Of a DNA stretch of 64,000 nucleotides, positions 50,230-57,937 are shown in pieces. The notes below the pieces were generated by a model, which was not told the origin of the DNA, made no database searches, and saw only the letters and a program-made list of their open reading frames with translations. Position numbers and translations under genes: made by a program. The stretch's first letter is position 1; every line of letters starts with the position of its first letter. Source of the stretch: Sphingomonadaceae bacterium (GTDB lineage: Bacteria; Pseudomonadota; Alphaproteobacteria; Sphingomonadales; Sphingomonadaceae); assembly GCA_024236195.1 (NCBI GenBank), contig JACKKZ010000003.1:496001-560000 (forward strand), written 5' to 3'.

Positions 50230-51306
50230 ATGAGCTGGAACACATTCGGACGCGTCTTTCGCTTTACCACCTGGGGGGAAAGCCACGGGCCTGCATTGGG
50301 CGCGGTGGTTGACGGGTGCCCGCCGGGGCTGTCGCTGAGCGAGGGGGATATCCAGCCCTTCCTCGACGCGCGCCGTCCGGGGCAGAGCAAGTTCACCACC
50401 CAGCGGCAAGAGCCCGATCAGGTGAAGATCCTCTCCGGCGTGTTCGAGGGCAAGACCACCGGCACCCCGATCAGCCTGATGATCGAGAATGTTGACCAGC
50501 GTTCCAAGGATTATTCCGAGGTCGCCAAGGCCTATCGTCCCGGCCATGCGGATTACGCCTATGACGCGAAATATGGCTTCCGCGACTATCGCGGCGGCGG
50601 GCGCAGCAGCGCGCGTGAAACCGCTGCGCGGGTGGCAGCAGGCGGCGTTGCGCGGCTGGTGATCCCGGAAGTCAACATCACTGCCTATGTCAGCGAAATT
50701 GGCGGCGATGCGATTGACCCGGCCAAGGTGGATTTTGCGGAGATCGGCAACAACCCCTTCTTCTGCCCCGATCCCGACGCCGCGAAGCGCTGGGAAAAGC
50801 TGGTCGATGATGCGCGCAAGGCCGGGTCGTCTCTCGGCGCAGTAGTGGAATGCGTGGCGACCGGCGTGCCCGCCGGCTGGGGCGCACCGCTCTATGCCAA
50901 GCTCGATTCCGAACTGGCCAGCGCGATGATGAGCATCAACGCGGTGAAAGGCGTGGAGATCGGCGATGGCTTCGCCGCTGCGCGCCTGACCGGCGAAACC
51001 AATGCCGACCCGATGCGCCCCGGTAATGAAGGGCCGCGTTTCGAGGCGAACCATGCAGGCGGGATCGCAGGCGGTATCTCCACCGGCCAGCCGGTGGTGG
51101 TGCGCGTGGCCTTCAAGCCGACCAGCTCGATCCTCACCCCCGTCCCGACCATAGACCGCGACGGCAACGCCACCGAAATCCGCACCAAGGGCCGCCACGA
51201 CCCCTGCGTCGGCATCCGCGGCGTGCCGGTGGTGGAAGCGATGATGGCGCTGGTGCTGGCGGACCAGAAATTGCTGGACCGGGCTCAGGTTGGAGAAAGG
51301 GGCTAG
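50230..51306 (+). CDS. aroC: Chorismate synthase
   Basis: A 358-residue enzyme catalysing the last step of the shikimate pathway (EPSP to chorismate, with reduced FMN). It starts MSWNTFGRVFRFTTWGESHG with the N-terminal signature, and has RRPGQSKFTTQRQEPDQV, the GGRSSARETAARVAAG signature, FEANHAGGIAGGISTGQPV and the C-terminal RHDPCVGIRGVPVVEAM. Length is typical. The ATG is fixed by homology. Confidence 0.97.
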   Translation: MSWNTFGRVFRFTTWGESHGPALGAVVDGCPPGLSLSEGDIQPFLDARRPGQSKFTTQRQEPDQVKILSGVFEGKTTGTPISLMIENVDQRSKDYSEVAKAYRPGHADYAYDAKYGFRDYRGGGRSSARETAARVAAGGVARLVIPEVNITAYVSEIGGDAIDPAKVDFAEIGNNPFFCPDPDAAKRWEKLVDDARKAGSSLGAVVECVATGVPAGWGAPLYAKLDSELASAMMSINAVKGVEIGDGFAAARLTGETNADPMRPGNEGPRFEANHAGGIAGGISTGQPVVVRVAFKPTSSILTPVPTIDRDGNATEIRTKGRHDPCVGIRGVPVVEAMMALVLADQKLLDRAQVGERG

Positions 51307-51326
51307 GAGATTTTGGAGGTGACCTC

Positions 51327-51959
51327 TTGGGACTGAAACAGAAATTCCGCACACCTCTGCTAATCGCTTTAGCGGGCGTTATCTCCACCTTTCTTGGCGA
51401 TGCCATCCGCGAAATCCGGGAGATGGACCATTCCCTGGAAATGGCTGTGATCCTGGTTCTGGCTTTGGTCGGGCTAGCAAAAATCCTTCTCTGGATTGAC
51501 GAACTCATATTCGGCCGTCCCAAGCCATCGTACCCGCCTCTTGAATGGCTGGCCAAGCCCTACATCCACTCAGGCGCATGGCCGGAGCTGCCGCTGACAC
51601 TGAACGAGCAGAACGTCGCAAAAGCATTTGAGCTTGCAGCGTCGGACGCGAAATTTGCTTTCCTCATCATCACAGAAGATCTTAGGGAGATAAGTGTCAG
51701 CCGCGCGGGTTTCCTGTGGCAGATAGACAAGATCGAACCAGAACGACGGTTCCGTGAAATCGCTGTTCCAGCTGACAGCAAGTGGGCGGAATGGGAACTC
51801 AAATGGAGTTTCCCCAAAGTACTGTTTACAAAGCAGCCGGAACACCTTTTCCGGGAACAACAGGCAAAAGAGATTTTGTACAGCCTGCTCGGCTGGCAAG
51901 ACTCGCCGGACAATTTGGCGTGGGCGCGCATTCGGTTCCGGGATCGAAAGGATCACTAA
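51327..51959 (+). CDS. Hypothetical membrane-anchored protein
   Basis: A 210-residue protein starting at TTG 51327, with a strong GGAGGTGACC ribosome-binding site. One N-terminal hydrophobic segment (about 9-25) and a second (about 38-58, EMAVILVLALVGLAKILLWIDELIF) are followed by a soluble domain of about 150 residues rich in Trp and charged residues. No family recognised. It follows aroC by 20 bases. Confidence 0.7.
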   Translation: MGLKQKFRTPLLIALAGVISTFLGDAIREIREMDHSLEMAVILVLALVGLAKILLWIDELIFGRPKPSYPPLEWLAKPYIHSGAWPELPLTLNEQNVAKAFELAASDAKFAFLIITEDLREISVSRAGFLWQIDKIEPERRFREIAVPADSKWAEWELKWSFPKVLFTKQPEHLFREQQAKEILYSLLGWQDSPDNLAWARIRFRDRKDH

Positions 51960-52122
51960 CTATCTGCCTGCCATCCTCGCTCAGCCTGAGCGGGATTGGG
52001 TGCTGAAAGATTCTTGACACCCCAACCCCACTAATCGCAAAAATCGTTCAAAAATCTTTGATTGATTAATCCGATTGCTCAAATCGAAACACTCCATTTC
52101 ACATCGCGCCACCCCGCTCCTA

Positions 52123-52157
52123 TCTCGCACTTGCGAATTCAATCTCGCATTTGCGAA
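52123..52157 (+). promoter_or_regulatory. Tandem palindromic sites upstream of ahpC
   Basis: Two copies of TCTCGCAYTTGCGAA at 52123-52137 and 52143-52157, exactly 20 bp apart (about two helical turns), each an inverted repeat TCGCA-NN-TGCGA. The second ends 17 bases before the ahpC ATG. The arrangement suggests a cooperative operator for a peroxide- or thiol-responsive regulator. Confidence 0.7.
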
Positions 52158-52174
52158 ACACACAGGAGCACATA

Positions 52175-52759
52175 ATGACCACTATGATTGGCAAGGAAAT
52201 CAAGCCCTTCGTCGCAACCTCGTTCAAGCCGGCCGGCGCTGCTGGCCAGGGTGAATTTGTCGATGTGACCGATGGCGATGTGCGCGGCAAATGGGCCGTG
52301 TTTTTCTTCTACCCGGCGGATTTCACCTTCGTCTGCCCGACCGAACTGGAAGACCTCGCGCAGCAGTATGAGACGCTGCAGGGCATGGGCGTGGAAGTCT
52401 ATGCGGTCTCCACCGACACGCATTTCAGCCACAAGGCATGGCACGAAAGCTCGGAGAAGATCGGCAAGATCCGGTACCACATGCTGGGCGACCAGAACCA
52501 CGTGATTGCCAACAATTTCGGCGTGCTGCGTGAAGGCCAGGGTCTCGCTGACCGCGCGACCTTCGTGGTCGATCCGGACGGCGTGATCCAGGTGATGGAA
52601 ATCACCTGCGAAGGCGTGGGTCGTAACGCCGCGGAACTGGTCCGCAAGATCAAGGCTGCGCAATATGTCCGCAACAACCCCGGCCAGGTGTGCCCGGCCA
52701 AGTGGGAAGAAGGCGAAGAAACGCTGGCTCCCTCGCTGGACCTCGTCGGCAAGCTCTAA
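52175..52759 (+). CDS. ahpC: Alkyl hydroperoxide reductase, peroxiredoxin subunit
   Basis: A 194-residue typical 2-Cys peroxiredoxin. The peroxidatic cysteine is Cys54 in YPADFTFVCPTELEDLA and the resolving cysteine is Cys173 in PGQVCPAKW. It reduces H2O2, alkyl hydroperoxides and peroxynitrite and is re-reduced by AhpF, encoded downstream. CAGGAG 8 bases before the ATG supports the start over a GTG-type upstream extension. Tandem operator-like palindromes precede it, and a terminator-like hairpin follows. Confidence 0.97.
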   Translation: MTTMIGKEIKPFVATSFKPAGAAGQGEFVDVTDGDVRGKWAVFFFYPADFTFVCPTELEDLAQQYETLQGMGVEVYAVSTDTHFSHKAWHESSEKIGKIRYHMLGDQNHVIANNFGVLREGQGLADRATFVVDPDGVIQVMEITCEGVGRNAAELVRKIKAAQYVRNNPGQVCPAKWEEGEETLAPSLDLVGKL

Positions 52760-52818
52760 AGCCAAAGGGTTAGACGACTGACAAACTCCTGACCCCGTCC
52801 CCCGGCGGGGCAGACTTG

Positions 52819-52867
52819 CGGCCCGGAGCGAATCCATCCTCCCCCCTCCTCGCTCCGGGCCGTTTTT
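52819..52867 (+). terminator. Terminator/attenuator between ahpC and ahpF
   Basis: A 13-bp stem (CGGCCCGGAGCGA / TCGCTCCGGGCCG) followed by five T residues, 29 bases before the ahpF start. It fits an intrinsic terminator with partial read-through that would give more AhpC than AhpF. Confidence 0.85.
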
Positions 52868-52895
52868 CCATCAATTCCCACCAATGGAGTCCGCC

Positions 52896-54488
52896 ATGCT
52901 CGACGCCACCATGCAGGCCCAGCTCAAGCAATATCTCGCCAATCTGCGCGAGCCGATCGAGCTCGTCGCGTCGCTTGGCGATGATCCCAAGAGCGCGCAG
53001 ACCCGCGAATTGCTCGAACAAATCACCGCGCTGCACGATATGGTCAGCGCCCGTTTCGACGGCAGCGACGCCCGCACACCCAGTTTCGAAATCCGCCGCG
53101 CCAGCGACCCGGCTCGCTCGGTCCGCTTTGCCGGGCTGCCCATGGGGCATGAGTTCACTTCGCTGGTGCTCGCCCTGTTGTGGGCCGGTGGTCACCCGCC
53201 CAAGGTAGAGGCAGAAGTGCTGGAGCAAATCCGCGCGCTGGACGGCGATTTTGCCTTCGAAATGTATTTCTCGCTCTCATGCCACAACTGCCCCGATGTG
53301 GTGCAGGCACTGACGCTGATGGCGCTGGAAAATCCGCGCATTTCCGCGACGCTAATCGAAGGCGGCACCTATAAGGACGGAGTCGATAGCCGCGACGTGC
53401 TGGCTGTGCCTGCTGTTTTCCTGAACGGCGAAAGCTTCGCCAATGGCAAGATGGGCGTGGAGGAGATTCTCGCCAAGCTCGACACCAATGCCCCTGCCCG
53501 CGCCGCTGCCAAGCTGGCGGAGAAGGAACCGTTTGAAGTGCTGGTGGTTGGCGGCGGCCCCGCTGGGGCCTCGGCTGCGATCTACACCGCGCGCAAGGGC
53601 TTCTCCACCGGCATCGCCGCAGAGCGTTTCGGCGGGCAGGTGCAGGATACGATGGGGATCGAGAACTTCATCTCCGTCGCCTATACCGAAGGGCCGAAGC
53701 TCGCCGCCCAGCTGGAAAGCCATGTCGGTGAATATGATATCGACCTGATGAACCTCCAGCGCGCGGAAAAGCTGATCCCGGCGGCCCAGCCCGGCGGCTA
53801 TCACGAAGTGGTGATGGAAAACGGTGCCTCGCTGAAGGCGCGTTCGATCATCCTCAGCACCGGTGCCCGCTGGCGCAATCTCGGCGTGCCGGGCGAGCAG
53901 GAATATCGCAACAAGGGCGTGGCCTATTGCCCACATTGCGACGGCCCACTGTTCAAGGGCAAGCGCGTGGCGGTGATCGGCGGCGGCAATAGCGGTGTGG
54001 AGGCCGCGATCGACCTCGCCAATATCGTCGGCCATGTCACGCTGGTGGAATTCGACAGCCAGCTGCGCGCCGACCAGGTGCTGCAGGACAAGCTGCGCAG
54101 CCTGCCCAATGTCGACATAATCCTCTCGGCCCAGACGACGGAGGTAACCGGCGATGGCAGCCGCGTGAACGGCCTGACATACAAGGACCGCGAAAGCGGG
54201 GCGGAACACCAAGTCGAATTGGAGGGCGTATTCGTCCAGATCGGGCTCGTGCCCAACACCGAATGGCTGAAAGGCTCCGGCGTAGAACTGAGCAAGTTTG
54301 GCGAGGTCGTGGTCGATGCCAAGGGTGCGACCAGCCTGCCCGGCGTGTTTGCGGCGGGTGACTGCACGACCGTGCCCTACAAGCAGATCATCATCGCCAT
54401 GGGCGAAGGCTCCAAGGCGGCACTGTCTGCCTTCGACTATCTGATCCGCACGCCGCTGGCGAAAGAACAGCTCGCAGAAGCGGCGTGA
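52896..54488 (+). CDS. ahpF: Alkyl hydroperoxide reductase subunit F
   Basis: A 530-residue flavoprotein that passes electrons from NADH to AhpC. The N-terminal tandem thioredoxin-fold domain carries Cys129-His-Asn-Cys132 in SLSCHNCPDV; the TrxR-like part has an FAD-binding GGGPAG near 219 and the redox-active CPHC (near 347-350) in AYCPHCDGPLF, then a second GGGNSGVEAA nucleotide-binding motif. All four key cysteines are kept. ATG 52896 is chosen because GGAG sits 6 bases upstream. Confidence 0.97.
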   Translation: MLDATMQAQLKQYLANLREPIELVASLGDDPKSAQTRELLEQITALHDMVSARFDGSDARTPSFEIRRASDPARSVRFAGLPMGHEFTSLVLALLWAGGHPPKVEAEVLEQIRALDGDFAFEMYFSLSCHNCPDVVQALTLMALENPRISATLIEGGTYKDGVDSRDVLAVPAVFLNGESFANGKMGVEEILAKLDTNAPARAAAKLAEKEPFEVLVVGGGPAGASAAIYTARKGFSTGIAAERFGGQVQDTMGIENFISVAYTEGPKLAAQLESHVGEYDIDLMNLQRAEKLIPAAQPGGYHEVVMENGASLKARSIILSTGARWRNLGVPGEQEYRNKGVAYCPHCDGPLFKGKRVAVIGGGNSGVEAAIDLANIVGHVTLVEFDSQLRADQVLQDKLRSLPNVDIILSAQTTEVTGDGSRVNGLTYKDRESGAEHQVELEGVFVQIGLVPNTEWLKGSGVELSKFGEVVVDAKGATSLPGVFAAGDCTTVPYKQIIIAMGEGSKAALSAFDYLIRTPLAKEQLAEAA

Positions 54489-54493
54489 TCTCC

Positions 54494-54526
54494 GGCCCCG
54501 CTCCATGCTCCTCCCGGAGCGGGGCC
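54494..54526 (+). terminator. Hairpin after ahpF
   Basis: GGCCCCGCTCC and GGAGCGGGGCC form a perfect 11-bp stem, starting 5 bases after the ahpF stop. Only a short T-containing stretch follows, so it is a probable but not classical terminator. Confidence 0.7.
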
Positions 54527-54550
54527 ACCTCTTAAGCCACTAATCCTTAT

Positions 54551-54565
54551 TGCAAATTATTCGCA
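54551..54565 (+). promoter_or_regulatory. Fur/Mur-like box upstream of rubrerythrin
   Basis: TGCAAATTATTCGCA is an inverted repeat of TGC-N-AAT with one mismatch, close to the alphaproteobacterial Fur/Mur-type consensus TGC-N-AATNATT-N-GCA. It lies 114 bases before the rubrerythrin start, in the promoter region. Confidence 0.5.
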
Positions 54566-54570
54566 TCACA

Positions 54571-54591
54571 CTGATCGGTTTTGTCGATCAG
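54571..54591 (+). promoter_or_regulatory. Inverted repeat ctgatcg...cgatcag before rubrerythrin
   Basis: CTGATCG and CGATCAG are a perfect 7-bp inverted repeat around GTTTTGT, just downstream of the Fur-like box. It could be an operator or a leader hairpin. Confidence 0.5.
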
Positions 54592-54678
54592 CACTTGCAG
54601 TATTTTGCGATGGTATTTTGGATTGCTTGGCAGCACTCTGCCGGTTCCTTTCACCACGCAAAGCAGAGGAGCACCACC

Positions 54679-55098
54679 GTGGAACTCAAGGGATCACAGA
54701 CCGAAGAAAATCTGAAGGCAGCCTTCGCCGGCGAAAGCCAGGCCAACCGCCGTTACCTCTATTTCGCGCAGAAGGCTGACGTCGAAGGTTATAACGACGT
54801 CGCTGCCGTGTTCCGTTCCACTGCGGAAGGCGAAACCGGCCACGCGCATGGCCATCTCGAATATCTCGAAGAATGCGGCGACCCGGCCACCGGTGAGCCG
54901 ATTGGTGACACGGCTTCGAACCTAAAGGCTTCTATCGCGGGCGAAACCCACGAATACACCGACATGTATCCGGGCATGGCCAAGACGGCGCGCGACGAAG
55001 GCTTCGACGAGATCGCTGACTGGTTCGAAACGCTGGCCAAGGCAGAAAAGAGCCACGCCGGCAAGTTCCAGAAGACGCTGGACACGCTCGACGCCTGA
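54679..55098 (+). CDS. Rubrerythrin (rubredoxin-less diiron protein)
   Basis: A 139-residue ferritin-like protein starting at GTG 54679 (AGAGGAG ahead). The diiron ligands are present: Glu19 in AGESQANRRY, Glu52 and His55 in EGETGH, Glu89/His91/Glu92 in GETHEY, and Glu123/His126 in KAEKSH. The C-terminal rubredoxin domain of classical rubrerythrin is missing, so it needs an external electron donor to reduce H2O2. The Fe-S oxidoreductase encoded downstream is a candidate. Part of the peroxide-defence block after ahpCF. Confidence 0.9.
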   Translation: MELKGSQTEENLKAAFAGESQANRRYLYFAQKADVEGYNDVAAVFRSTAEGETGHAHGHLEYLEECGDPATGEPIGDTASNLKASIAGETHEYTDMYPGMAKTARDEGFDEIADWFETLAKAEKSHAGKFQKTLDTLDA

Positions 55099-55116
55099 TT
55101 GGTGTGACGCATGGCC

Positions 55117-55183
55117 TTCGACAGGCTCAGGCTGAGCGGGGTTGGGAGCAATTCCACACTCCGCTCATGCCGAGCCTGTCGAA
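55117..55183. repeat. Palindromic repeat (REP-like, copy 2)
   Basis: Arms ttcgacaggctcaggctgag-cgg (55117-55139) and its near complement (55161-55183) repeat the element at 1198-1267 with arms nearly identical. Here it separates rubrerythrin from the Fe-S oxidoreductase gene. Confidence 0.88.
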
Positions 55184-55247
55184 GCATGGCGCGTCCGGGT
55201 GCAATGGCCCGATGATCGAGCGCAATTGAATTCGCAGGGGAACGTTC

Positions 55248-56573
55248 ATGGAAGGCAGTCTCGAAGCACCCACCCGCCACACTATCCCGTGGCAGGATGA
55301 GGCATTCTATGACGAGGAAGCGCTCGAGAAAGAGCTGCGCCGCGTCTATGATATTTGCCACGGTTGCCGCCGCTGCTTCAATCTGTGCGACAGTTTCCCG
55401 ATCCTGTTTGACGCCATCGACGAAGCGCCGAACGAGGAAGTGGACGACCTTGATGCCGGGCAGATGAAGGCCGTCGTCGATGCCTGCACATTGTGTGACA
55501 TGTGCTTCATGACGAAGTGCCCCTATGTCCCCCCGCATGATTTTGACCTCGACTTCCCGCACCTGATGCTGCGCGCCCGCGCGATTGAGCATCGCAAGGG
55601 CGAAACCAGCTTTGCCGACAGCCAGCTCGCCGAAATGACCCGCAACGGGAAACTTGGCAGCATGGCGGCTGGCCTTGCCAACTGGGCCAGCAATGAAAGC
55701 AACGCGCTGGGCCGCGGGCTGATGGAATCGACGCTGGGCATTGATGCCCGCGCCCATGTGCCGCCCTTTATGGATACGCCGCTGGTCAATCAGGCCCCGG
55801 CGCTGATCCCGCAGCCCAACCCGGACGGCCCTGCCTTTGGCCGCAAGGTAGCGATCTATGCCGGCTGCCATGACGAATTCAATGACAACACACCTGGCTA
55901 TGCAGCGATCAAGGTTTTTGCGCATCAGGGGCTCGACGTCCGCATCGAACATCCCGACTGCTGCGGCATGCCCAAGTTCGAGAATGGCGATCTTCCTGCG
56001 GTTGCCAGCGCGGCTGAGCGGATTTCCGCGCATTTCGCGCCCCTGATCGAAGACGGCTATGATATCGTGGCGCTGACCACCAGCTGTGCGCTGATGCTCA
56101 AATTCGAATGGCCGCTGATCGAACCCGGCAACAGCCAGGTGGAATTGCTCAGCCGCCACACGTTCGATGTTTCCGAATATGTGGTCCGCCTGGCCAAGGA
56201 TGTCGGACTGGCCCCGATTGAGGCGATGCCACGGTCCATCGCGGTGCATTTCGCCTGCCATGCCCGCGCGCAGAACATGGGCCCCAAGGCGATGGAAATG
56301 CTGAAGCTGATTCCCGAAGCCAAACCGAAACTGACCGAACGTTGTTCGGGCCACGGCGGCAAATGGGGCCTGTACAAGGAAAATTTCGACCGGGCGCTGA
56401 AAGTGGGGAGGCCGACCGGGCGGGCGCTGGTCAAGGACGAACCGGATATCATCGTGTCCGAATGCCCGCTGGCAGGCCCGCATCTGCGCCAGGTGATCGA
56501 GGCGAATGGCGGCGAACCGCCGGAACGCATCGGGCATCCTATCGAAGTTATTGCCGCCGCTTACGGCCTGTAG
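55248..56573 (+). CDS. Fe-S oxidoreductase with CCG domains (GlpC/HdrD-like)
   Basis: A 441-residue protein. Two [4Fe-4S] ferredoxin-type motifs lie near residues 37-47 (CHGCRRCFNLC) and 80-92 (CTLCDMCFMTKC). Two cysteine-rich CCG-like domains follow (HPDCCGMPKF; FACHARAQNMG and RCSGHGGKWG), as in GlpC and the heterodisulfide reductase subunit HdrD/HdrB. It is probably a cytoplasmic or membrane-associated electron carrier. Placed after rubrerythrin and before DUF3501, it is inferred to supply electrons for peroxide reduction. Confidence 0.88.
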   Translation: MEGSLEAPTRHTIPWQDEAFYDEEALEKELRRVYDICHGCRRCFNLCDSFPILFDAIDEAPNEEVDDLDAGQMKAVVDACTLCDMCFMTKCPYVPPHDFDLDFPHLMLRARAIEHRKGETSFADSQLAEMTRNGKLGSMAAGLANWASNESNALGRGLMESTLGIDARAHVPPFMDTPLVNQAPALIPQPNPDGPAFGRKVAIYAGCHDEFNDNTPGYAAIKVFAHQGLDVRIEHPDCCGMPKFENGDLPAVASAAERISAHFAPLIEDGYDIVALTTSCALMLKFEWPLIEPGNSQVELLSRHTFDVSEYVVRLAKDVGLAPIEAMPRSIAVHFACHARAQNMGPKAMEMLKLIPEAKPKLTERCSGHGGKWGLYKENFDRALKVGRPTGRALVKDEPDIIVSECPLAGPHLRQVIEANGGEPPERIGHPIEVIAAAYGL

Positions 56574-56588
56574 ATCGGATCAATAGAT

Positions 56589-57185
56589 ATGCCTCGCGAC
56601 CTCAGAACCATTACCGCTGATGATATTTTGCCGCTGGATCAGTATGAATCGATCCGGCGCGACAAGAAGCAGGAAGCGATCCTGCGCAAGAAGCTGACCC
56701 GCGTATCGATCGGTCCGAACGCCACGGCGATGTTCGAAACCTGGGACAGCATGTGGCTGCAGATCCAGGAAATGCTGCGGATCGAAAAGGGCGGTGCGGA
56801 ACAACTGGCAGATGAACTGGCCGCTTACGATCCGATGGTGCCCAAGGGGCACGAACTGACGATTACGCTGCTGTTCGAGGTGGAAGACCCGGTGCGGCGC
56901 GATGCTTTTCTGCGCACGATCGGCGGCGTCGAAGATCACGTCTGGCTACAGATTGGCGATGATCGCATCGCCGCGCGGGCCGAAGGCGACGTGGTCCGCA
57001 CTCGCGAAAGTGACAACAAGGCCAGCGCGGTCCATTTCCTGCATTTCGATTTCCCGCTCGAAGCGATCTCCGCATGGAAGAGCGGCGAAGGGCAGGCTAT
57101 GCTGCTGATCGACCACCCCAATTATGGCCACGCTGCGCTGATCAATGCCGAAGCGCGCGCCTATCTGGCGCGGGAATGTTTTTGA
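56589..57185 (+). CDS. DUF3501 family protein
   Basis: A 198-residue protein beginning MPRDLRTITADDILPLDQYESIRRDKKQEAILRKKLTRVSIGPNATAMFE, characteristic of DUF3501, and ending HPNYGHAALINAEARAYLARE. No catalytic motif is evident. The family is commonly encoded beside rubrerythrin and the Fe-S oxidoreductase, as here, and lies 15 bases downstream of the latter. Function unknown. Confidence 0.9.
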   Translation: MPRDLRTITADDILPLDQYESIRRDKKQEAILRKKLTRVSIGPNATAMFETWDSMWLQIQEMLRIEKGGAEQLADELAAYDPMVPKGHELTITLLFEVEDPVRRDAFLRTIGGVEDHVWLQIGDDRIAARAEGDVVRTRESDNKASAVHFLHFDFPLEAISAWKSGEGQAMLLIDHPNYGHAALINAEARAYLARECF

Positions 57186-57208
57186 ACGGGCTATTGGGCT
57201 TAGCTTGA

Positions 57209-57354
57209 CCCCTTCCCCTCCTCTTCAGGGGAGGGGAACGAGACTTGGCAGCTTGCTGCCTGGTCGCAGTAGGGTGGGGCGGAGCCGTCTGGCGCTCTGC
57301 CCACTTTCAGCCCCCACCCCAAACCCCTCCCCTAAAGGCGGAGGGGCTTTTTTT
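57209..57354. repeat. GC-rich hairpins and terminator after DUF3501
   Basis: TTCCCCTCC...GGAGGGGAA-type palindrome at about 57213-57238, then a terminator-like hairpin near 57324-57354 (CCCCTCC / GGAGGGG followed by seven T residues) ending the rubrerythrin-DUF3501 unit. No gene in between. A related CCCCCTC hairpin follows valS. Confidence 0.7.
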
Positions 57355-57937
57355 AACGCCGCCGTTTCAGCACCAGATACAGCGCCCCCTGCCCGCCATG
57401 GCGGCGATGCGCGCCGCGCACGGCGGCGATATCCTGCCCATGCGGACCGGCGGCGAGCCAGTCGAGAATCTTCGCGCGGATCGCCCCGCGCCGCTCGCCC
57501 CGGTCTGCCGCCTCTACCGGGCGCGGTTTGCCCGTCACAAGCAGCACCAGCCGTGCGCCCATCGCCTTGGCTTGCATCAACCCGTGATCGAGCCGGTCAT
57601 GCGCGGAATCGAGCGTGTGCCCATGCAGGTCGAGCGTGAAATCGGGCGCGATGCTGCCTGCCTTCAGCTTGCGGTCCCAATGCGAATCCAGCCCCTGCCT
57701 GTCGCTCGCGGAGATCGGGGGCACCGGCGGCTGCGCTTGCGGGCGCGCCGGCGGCACCGGGCGCGGCGACGCAGTCCGCAGGGGCGCAGCCTTGGGCTTG
57801 GCCACCAGCGGCTTGGCCTGTTCAGGTCTGGCGGAAGGTGCCGCAGGCTTGCGCGCGGGGTGGAGCGGTTTGACCGTGGCGGCCACCCGCTCCCACAATT
57901 CCGCTTCCTCTGCAGAAAGGCCGCGCGGGTGGCTCAT
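57353..57937 (-). CDS. Smr-domain protein
   Basis: A 194-residue protein. An Ala/Pro-rich, basic N-terminal half (about 1-95) precedes a C-terminal Smr domain with FTLDLHGHTLDSAHDRLDHGLMQAKAMG, LVLLVTGKPRPVE and GGQGALYLVLKRRR. Smr domains bind or cut nucleic acids and some act in ribosome rescue. The start overlaps the mltA stop. Convergent with DUF3501; its 3' end overlaps the terminator region. Confidence 0.9.
   Translation of the reverse strand: MSHPRGLSAEEAELWERVAATVKPLHPARKPAAPSARPEQAKPLVAKPKAAPLRTASPRPVPPARPQAQPPVPPISASDRQGLDSHWDRKLKAGSIAPDFTLDLHGHTLDSAHDRLDHGLMQAKAMGARLVLLVTGKPRPVEAADRGERRGAIRAKILDWLAAGPHGQDIAAVRGAHRRHGGQGALYLVLKRRR

Noticed and set aside
53352..54506. A 384-codon minus-strand frame opposite ahpF
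   Set aside because: Antisense to a conserved, cysteine-complete AhpF; composition is typical of GC-rich shadow frames.
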